In this document: piece by piece, positions 58,931 through 64,000 of the stretch
How positions within the stretch are numbered: the first letter of the stretch is position 1
Layout: every line of letters begins with the position of its first letter
From: Hydrogenophaga aromaticivorans
Lineage (GTDB): Bacteria > Pseudomonadota > Gammaproteobacteria > Burkholderiales > Burkholderiaceae_C
DNA length: 64,000 bases
Assembly: GCF_013387465.1 (NCBI RefSeq)
Contig: NZ_VYGV01000007.1
Span: 368,549 to 432,548, forward strand
Direction of reading: 5' to 3'
Notes under the pieces: model-generated
What the model was told of the DNA's origin: nothing
Databases searched by the model: none
The model's input: the letters and a program-made list of their open reading frames with translations, nothing else
Made by a program: the position numbers and the translations under genes

Positions 58931-60184
58931 ATGGCCGAAATCAAGAACTACACCCTGAACCTCGGGCCGCAGCACCCGGCCGCACACGGCGTGTTGCGCC
59001 TCGTGCTGGAGCTCGACGGCGAAGTCGTGCAGCGCGCCGATCCACACATCGGCCTGCTGCACCGCGCCACCGAAAAGCTGGCCGAGCACAAGACCTATAT
59101 CCAGTCGCTCCCCTACATGGACCGGCTGGACTACGTGTCGATGATGTGCAACGAGCACGCCTACTGCCTGGCCATCGAGAAGCTGCTGGGTATCGAGGTT
59201 CCGATCCGTGCGCAGTACATCCGCGTGATGTTCAGCGAGATCACCCGCCTGCTCAACCACCTGATGTGGCTCGGCTCGCACGGCAACGATTGCGGCAGCT
59301 CAACCATCCTGATCTACGCGTTCCGCGAGCGCGAAGACCTGTTCGACATGTACGAAGCGGTCTCGGGTGCGCGCATGCACGCCGCCTACTTCCGCCCGGG
59401 GGGTGTCTACCGCGACCTGCCAGACACCATGCCGCAGTACCGGCACAGCAAGATCCGCAACGCCAAGGCGATGGCCGAGCTCAACACGAACCGCCAGGGT
59501 TCCTTGCTCGACTTCATCGACGACTTCACCCAGCGTTTCCCGACCTACCTGGCCGAATACCACACGCTGCTGACCGACAACCGCATCTGGAAACAGCGCA
59601 CGGTCGGCATCGGTGTGGTGACACCCGAGCGTGCGCTCAACCTCGGCATGACCGGCCCCATGTTGCGCGGTTCGGGCATCGCCTGGGACCTGCGCAAGAA
59701 GCAGCCGTACGACGTGTACGACCGCATGGACTTCGACATCCCGGTCGGCAAGACCGGCGATACCTACGACCGCTACCTCGTCCGCATGGAAGAGATGAAG
59801 CAGTCCAACCGCATCATCAAGCAGTGCGTGGACTGGCTGCGCGTCAACCCCGGCCCAGTCATCACCGACAACCACAAGGTGGCGCCGCCTTCTCGCGAAG
59901 CGATGAAGTCGAGCATGGAAGAGCTGATCCACCACTTCAAGCTTTTCACCGAAGGTTTCCACGTTCCCGAAGGTGAGGCCTATGCGGCTGTCGAGCACCC
60001 CAAGGGCGAGTTCGGTATCTACCTCGTGAGCGACGGCGCCAACAAGCCCTATCGTCTGAAAATCCGCGCGCCCGGCTTCGCCCACCTGTCCACCCTGGAC
60101 GAAATGGCGAGTGGCCACATGCTGGCCGACGCCGTCGCCATCATCGGCACCATGGACATCGTTTTTGGAGAGATTGACCGATGA
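58931..60184 (+). CDS. nuoD: NADH-quinone oxidoreductase subunit D
   Basis: A 417-residue subunit that builds the quinone pocket, evolutionarily related to NiFe-hydrogenase large subunits. The N-terminal [14 protein letters not shown] loop with the key His, [15 protein letters not shown] and the closing [14 protein letters not shown] are conserved. The stop overlaps the nuoE start by ATGA. Confidence 0.98.
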   Translation: MAEIKNYTLNLGPQHPAAHGVLRLVLELDGEVVQRADPHIGLLHRATEKLAEHKTYIQSLPYMDRLDYVSMMCNEHAYCLAIEKLLGIEVPIRAQYIRVMFSEITRLLNHLMWLGSHGNDCGSSTILIYAFREREDLFDMYEAVSGARMHAAYFRPGGVYRDLPDTMPQYRHSKIRNAKAMAELNTNRQGSLLDFIDDFTQRFPTYLAEYHTLLTDNRIWKQRTVGIGVVTPERALNLGMTGPMLRGSGIAWDLRKKQPYDVYDRMDFDIPVGKTGDTYDRYLVRMEEMKQSNRIIKQCVDWLRVNPGPVITDNHKVAPPSREAMKSSMEELIHHFKLFTEGFHVPEGEAYAAVEHPKGEFGIYLVSDGANKPYRLKIRAPGFAHLSTLDEMASGHMLADAVAIIGTMDIVFGEIDR

Positions 60185-60717
60185 TCTCTGAGCACAAGAC
60201 CCCCGGCGGCGCCGTCCAGGCGATGAAGCTGTCCGAAGCCACGCTGGCGCGTTTCGCCCGCGAAGTGGCCAAGTTCCCGCCCGAGCAGGCGCAGTCGGCC
60301 GTGATGGCCTGTCTGTCCATCGTGCAGCAAGAGCAGGGTTATGTCGCCCTCGAAGCCGAGAAGGCGATTGCCGACTACCTCGGCATGCCGGTCATGGCCG
60401 TGCACGAGGTCACGACCTTCTACAACATGTACAACCAGCAGCCGGTGGGCAAGTTCAAGCTCAACGTCTGCACCAACCTGCCGTGCCTGTTGCGCGATGG
60501 CGGCAAGGCGCTGGCGCATCTGGAACACAAGCTCGGCGTGCAGATGGGTGGAACGACGGCCGATGGCCTCTTCACCCTGCAGCAGAGCGAGTGTCTGGGC
60601 GCGTGTGCCGATTCACCGGTGATGCTGGTCAATGACCGCCACATGTGCAGCTTCATGAGCAATGAGAAGCTCGATCAGCTGGTCGACGGCCTGAAGGCCG
60701 CAGAGGGCAAAGCATGA
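60181..60717 (+). CDS. nuoE: NADH-quinone oxidoreductase subunit E
   Basis: A 178-residue thioredoxin-like subunit that binds the [2Fe-2S] cluster N1a. The four ligands are in [11 protein letters not shown] and [10 protein letters not shown]. The expected second Cys spacing (C-x4-C, C-x3-C) is kept. Overlaps nuoD before it and nuoF after it by ATGA each, so translation is coupled. Confidence 0.97.
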   Translation: MISEHKTPGGAVQAMKLSEATLARFAREVAKFPPEQAQSAVMACLSIVQQEQGYVALEAEKAIADYLGMPVMAVHEVTTFYNMYNQQPVGKFKLNVCTNLPCLLRDGGKALAHLEHKLGVQMGGTTADGLFTLQQSECLGACADSPVMLVNDRHMCSFMSNEKLDQLVDGLKAAEGKA

Positions 60718-62075
60718 ACGCAGAACAGGTGATTTCCCAGTTCAGCGCCACCGGCGTGCAGACCTGCTTCCATGGTCGTCACATCGAACCGCAGATCTAC
60801 AAGGACCTGAACGGCAGCAACTGGTCGCTCAAGGACTACGAAGCGCGCGGTGGCTACCAGGCCCTGCGCAAGATCCTGGGTCAGGATGGTTCGGCACCGA
60901 ATCCCGAAACCGGCTTGGCCGGCATGTCGCAGGACCAGGTGATCGCGACCGTCAAGGAATCCGCGCTGCGCGGGCGTGGCGGCGCGGGCTTCCCGAGTGG
61001 CTTGAAGTGGAGCTTCATGCCGCGCCAGTTCCCGGGTCAGAAATACCTGGTGTGCAACTCGGACGAAGGTGAGCCGGGCACCTGCAAGGACCGCGACATC
61101 CTGATGTTCAACCCGCACATCGTCATCGAAGGCATGGCGATCGCGGCGTATGCCATGGGCATCAACGTCGGCTACAACTACATCCACGGCGAGATTTTCG
61201 AGGTCTACGAGCGCTTCGAAGCTGCCCTGGAAGAGGCGCGTGCCGCGGGGTACCTCGGCAACGGCATCATGGGCAGCAGCTTCAGCTTCCAGCTGCACGC
61301 TTTCCACGGCTTCGGTGCCTACATTTGCGGCGAAGAAACCGCACTGCTCGAATCGCTGGAAGGCAAGAAGGGCCAGCCTCGATTCAAGCCACCGTTCCCG
61401 GCCAGCTTCGGCCTGTACGGCAAGCCGACCACGATCAACAACACCGAGACCTTCGCAGCGGTGCCCTGGATCATCCGCAACGGTGGTTCGGCCTACCTCG
61501 AATGCGGAAAGCCCAACAACGGCGGCACCAAGATCTTCTCGGTCAGTGGCGACGTCAACCTGCCGGGCAATTACGAAGTGCCGATGGGCACGCCGTTCGC
61601 CAAGCTGCTGGAGCTCGCCGGCGGTGTGCGCACGGGCCGTCAGCTCAAGGCCGTGATCCCTGGCGGATCGTCGTCCCCCGTGTTGCCCGCGTCCATCATC
61701 ATGGACTGCACCATGGACTACGACTCCATCGCCAAGGCCGGCTCGATGCTGGGTTCGGGTGCCGTGATCGTGATGGACGATTCGCGCTGCATGGTCGAGT
61801 CGCTCAAGCGCCTGTCGTACTTCTACATGCACGAGTCCTGCGGGCAGTGCACGCCCTGTCGCGAAGGCACGGGCTGGCTCTGGCGTCTGGTGGACAAGAT
61901 TCAGCGCGGCGAAGCCAAGGCTTCCGACATGGCGCTGCTGGACAACGTGGCTGAAAACATCATGGGCCGCACCATCTGCGCCCTGGGCGATGCGGCGGCG
62001 ATGCCGGTGCGCGCCATGCTCAAGCATTTCCGGCCCGAGTTCGCGGCCATGATCAAGGCCGACGCCACCGCCTGA
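60714..62075 (+). CDS. nuoF: NADH-quinone oxidoreductase subunit F
   Basis: A 453-residue subunit that oxidises NADH. The NADH-binding [13 protein letters not shown], the FMN-binding [15 protein letters not shown] and the [4Fe-4S] N3 ligands in [12 protein letters not shown] with a later Cys in TICALGDAA are intact. It starts in the nuoE stop (ATGA). Confidence 0.98.
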   Translation: MNAEQVISQFSATGVQTCFHGRHIEPQIYKDLNGSNWSLKDYEARGGYQALRKILGQDGSAPNPETGLAGMSQDQVIATVKESALRGRGGAGFPSGLKWSFMPRQFPGQKYLVCNSDEGEPGTCKDRDILMFNPHIVIEGMAIAAYAMGINVGYNYIHGEIFEVYERFEAALEEARAAGYLGNGIMGSSFSFQLHAFHGFGAYICGEETALLESLEGKKGQPRFKPPFPASFGLYGKPTTINNTETFAAVPWIIRNGGSAYLECGKPNNGGTKIFSVSGDVNLPGNYEVPMGTPFAKLLELAGGVRTGRQLKAVIPGGSSSPVLPASIIMDCTMDYDSIAKAGSMLGSGAVIVMDDSRCMVESLKRLSYFYMHESCGQCTPCREGTGWLWRLVDKIQRGEAKASDMALLDNVAENIMGRTICALGDAAAMPVRAMLKHFRPEFAAMIKADATA

Positions 62076-62091
62076 AACGAGACGAGAAACT

Positions 62092-64000
62092 ATGGTTGAA
62101 ATCGAACTCGACGGCCAGAAGGTCGAAGTGCCACCGGGCAGCATGATCATGCATGCGGCCGAAAAGGCGGGCACCTACATTCCCCATTTCTGTTATCACA
62201 AGAAGCTGTCCATCGCGGCGAGTTGCCGCATGTGCCTGGTGGAAGTGGAAAAGGCCCCCAAGCCCATGCCCGCCTGCGCCACGCCGGTGACCATGGGCAT
62301 GATCGTGCGCACCAAGTCCGACAAGGCCATCAAGGCCCAGCAGTCGGTGATGGAGTTCCTGCTCATCAACCACCCGCTGGATTGCCCCATTTGTGACCAG
62401 GGCGGTGAATGCCAGTTGCAGGATCTGGCCGTGGGCTACGGCGGCGGTGCCTCGCGCTACGAAGAAGAGAAGCGCGTGGTGTTCCACAAGGACGTCGGTC
62501 CGCTGATTTCCATGGAGGAAATGAGCCGTTGCATCCACTGCACCCGCTGCGTGCGCTTTGGCCAGGAAGTGGCCGGCGTGATGGAGCTGGGCATGTCGCA
62601 CCGCGGTGAACACGCCGAAATCGAAACCTTTGTCGGGCAGTCGGTGGATTCCGAGCTGTCGGGCAACATGATCGACATCTGCCCGGTCGGCGCGCTCACG
62701 AGCAAGCCGTTCCGTTACAGCGCCCGCACCTGGGAACTCTCGCGTCGCAAGAGCGTGAGCCCGCACGACTCCACCGGTGCCAACCTGATCGTTCAGGTGA
62801 AGAACCACAGGGTCATGCGCGTGGTGCCGCTGGAAAACGATGCCGTCAACGAGTGCTGGATTGCCGACCGCGACCGCTTCAGCTACGAAGCCGTCAACAG
62901 CGAAGACCGCCTCACCGCGCCCATGCTCAAGCAGGGCGGCGAGTGGAAAACGGTCGACTGGCAGACCGCGCTGGAATACGTGGCCAATGGCCTGAAGCAG
63001 GTCAAGGCGGACCACGGCGCTGGCGCCATCGGTGTGCTGGCCAGCCCGCACAGCACAGTGGAAGAGCTGGCCCTGGCCGGTGCGCTGGTGCGCGGCCTCG
63101 GCAGCGAGAACATTGATACGCGTCTGCGCCATGCCGACTTCTTCAACGCGGCATCGCCCAACGCGGCCCGCTGGCTGGGCATGCCGATCGCAGCCCTGTC
63201 GGGTCTGCAGCGCGTGCTGGTGGTCGGATCGAATCTGCGCAAGGACCATCCGCTGTTTGCCCAGCGCATCCGCCAGGCGGCTCGCAAGGGCGGTCAGGTG
63301 AGCGCGCTCAACGCCCAGTCGCAGGACTGGGCCATGCCGGTGAAGAACACCGTGCTGGCCGACAGTGCGAACTGGGTGTCGGCCCTCGCCGGCATCGCCA
63401 ACGCCGTGGGCGCCGAAACGGGCGTGCTGGCACCGGTGGCCGCCGAGGTGAACGATGCGGCTCGCGCCATCGCCAAGTCGCTGCTCGGTGGTGAACACAA
63501 GGCCATCCTGCTGGGCAACGCGGCCGCGCACCATGTCCAGGCCTCCAGCCTGCTGTCGCTGGCCAACTGGATCGCCCAGCAGACCGGCGCTGTGGTGGGT
63601 TACCTCAGCGAAGCCGCGAACACCGTGGGCGCCCAGCTGGTGAACGCCCTGCCGGGGCAGGGCGGCTTGAACGCCGGTCAGATGCTCGGTGGCGGGCTCA
63701 AGGCGGCGCTGCTGCTGAACAACGAGCCGGCCTTTGACAGTGCGGTGGGGACTCAGGGTCTGGCCAACGCCGGCATGGTGGTCACGCTCAGCCCGTTCAA
63801 GGCCAACCTGGACATCAGCGACGTGCTGCTGCCCATCGCCCCGTTCACCGAGACCTCCGGATCTTTTGTCAACGCCGAAGGCCGGCTGCAGAGTTTCCAC
63901 GCCGTGGTGCGCCCACTGGGCGATACCCGTCCGGCCTGGAAGGTGTTGCGCGTGCTGGGCAACCTGCTCGGCCTGCCTGGTTTTGATGCCGACTCGTCGC
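62092..64000 (+). CDS. nuoG: NADH-quinone oxidoreductase subunit G (3' end outside window)
   Basis: The first 636 codons are open to the end of the window with no stop. Residues 1-80 are a ferredoxin-like [2Fe-2S] domain (CYHKKLSIAASCRMCLVE and the later ACATPV Cys), next the His-ligated cluster (HPLDCPICDQGGECQ), then a [4Fe-4S] site (CIHCTRCVRFGQE, DICPVGALTSKPF). The molybdopterin-like domain follows from about residue 220. Start MVEIELDGQKVEVPPG lies 16 bases after nuoF. Confidence 0.97.
   Translation, partial: MVEIELDGQKVEVPPGSMIMHAAEKAGTYIPHFCYHKKLSIAASCRMCLVEVEKAPKPMPACATPVTMGMIVRTKSDKAIKAQQSVMEFLLINHPLDCPICDQGGECQLQDLAVGYGGGASRYEEEKRVVFHKDVGPLISMEEMSRCIHCTRCVRFGQEVAGVMELGMSHRGEHAEIETFVGQSVDSELSGNMIDICPVGALTSKPFRYSARTWELSRRKSVSPHDSTGANLIVQVKNHRVMRVVPLENDAVNECWIADRDRFSYEAVNSEDRLTAPMLKQGGEWKTVDWQTALEYVANGLKQVKADHGAGAIGVLASPHSTVEELALAGALVRGLGSENIDTRLRHADFFNAASPNAARWLGMPIAALSGLQRVLVVGSNLRKDHPLFAQRIRQAARKGGQVSALNAQSQDWAMPVKNTVLADSANWVSALAGIANAVGAETGVLAPVAAEVNDAARAIAKSLLGGEHKAILLGNAAAHHVQASSLLSLANWIAQQTGAVVGYLSEAANTVGAQLVNALPGQGGLNAGQMLGGGLKAALLLNNEPAFDSAVGTQGLANAGMVVTLSPFKANLDISDVLLPIAPFTETSGSFVNAEGRLQSFHAVVRPLGDTRPAWKVLRVLGNLLGLPGFDADSS

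Overview
The window is GC-rich, densely coded DNA from a betaproteobacterium. Gene content and protein sequences (nuo operon behind tRNA-Leu(GAG), rpsO-pnp, secG-tpiA, a short GC-rich intergenic repeat typical of Comamonadaceae) suggest order Burkholderiales, family Comamonadaceae, and probably a Hydrogenophaga-like genus. The genus is inference. No phage, IS element or CRISPR array is visible.

Layout. 1-16.2 kb is mostly housekeeping: the end of a sensor kinase, suhB, trmJ, cysE, a fused pabB-pabC, slyD, a zinc-ribbon PD-(D/E)XK protein, mog, darP, pmbA, an EamA exporter, yqeY, a lysA/lysR pair, rpsU, a YhiN flavoprotein and a soluble P-box/MCP-tip protein. 16.3-19.6 kb holds a flavin oxidoreductase and a nitrilase divergent from an HxlR regulator. 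19.6-31.3 kb is the first half of a nitrate assimilation region: nirB, a periplasmic double-P-box protein, nirD, nasA, ybiB and cobA on the minus strand, divergent from an ANTAR regulator and a PP2C/kinase fusion. 31.6-36.9 kb is an accessory stretch (TetR, DUF1348, DUF1330, DUF1428, ferritin-like protein, hydrolase-LuxR fusion). 36.9-46.7 kb is the second nitrate half: serA, an HPP-CBS membrane protein, a cytosolic ModA-like protein, a NarK-type transporter, nrtCBA and a NIT-ANTAR regulator. 46.8-52 kb holds tsaD, a periplasmic binding protein, an aminotransferase, a decayed LysR gene and two small lipoproteins. 52-64 kb is rpsO, pnp, a quinone oxidoreductase, tpiA, secG, tRNA-Leu and nuoABCDEF plus the start of nuoG.

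How the genes work together. Nitrate enters by the NrtABC importer and the NarK-type carrier, is reduced to nitrite by NasA and to ammonium by NirBD; CobA makes the siroheme precursor for NirB. Three promoters in this region (before nirB, nrtA and the narK-like gene) match the sigma-54 -24/-12 signature. Each is followed, at or just after the predicted transcript start, by a hairpin with a six-base loop of the type bound by ANTAR proteins. In the nrtA leader the second hairpin overlaps and excludes a strong intrinsic terminator. Two ANTAR regulators are encoded here: one with an NIT nitrate-sensing domain (NasR-like), and one with a degenerate receiver plus two NarX/NarQ-like P-boxes. The system therefore looks like double control: nitrogen limitation through sigma-54/NtrC, and nitrate through antitermination. 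The P-box ANTAR regulator and the three RNA leaders are the most interesting part of the window.
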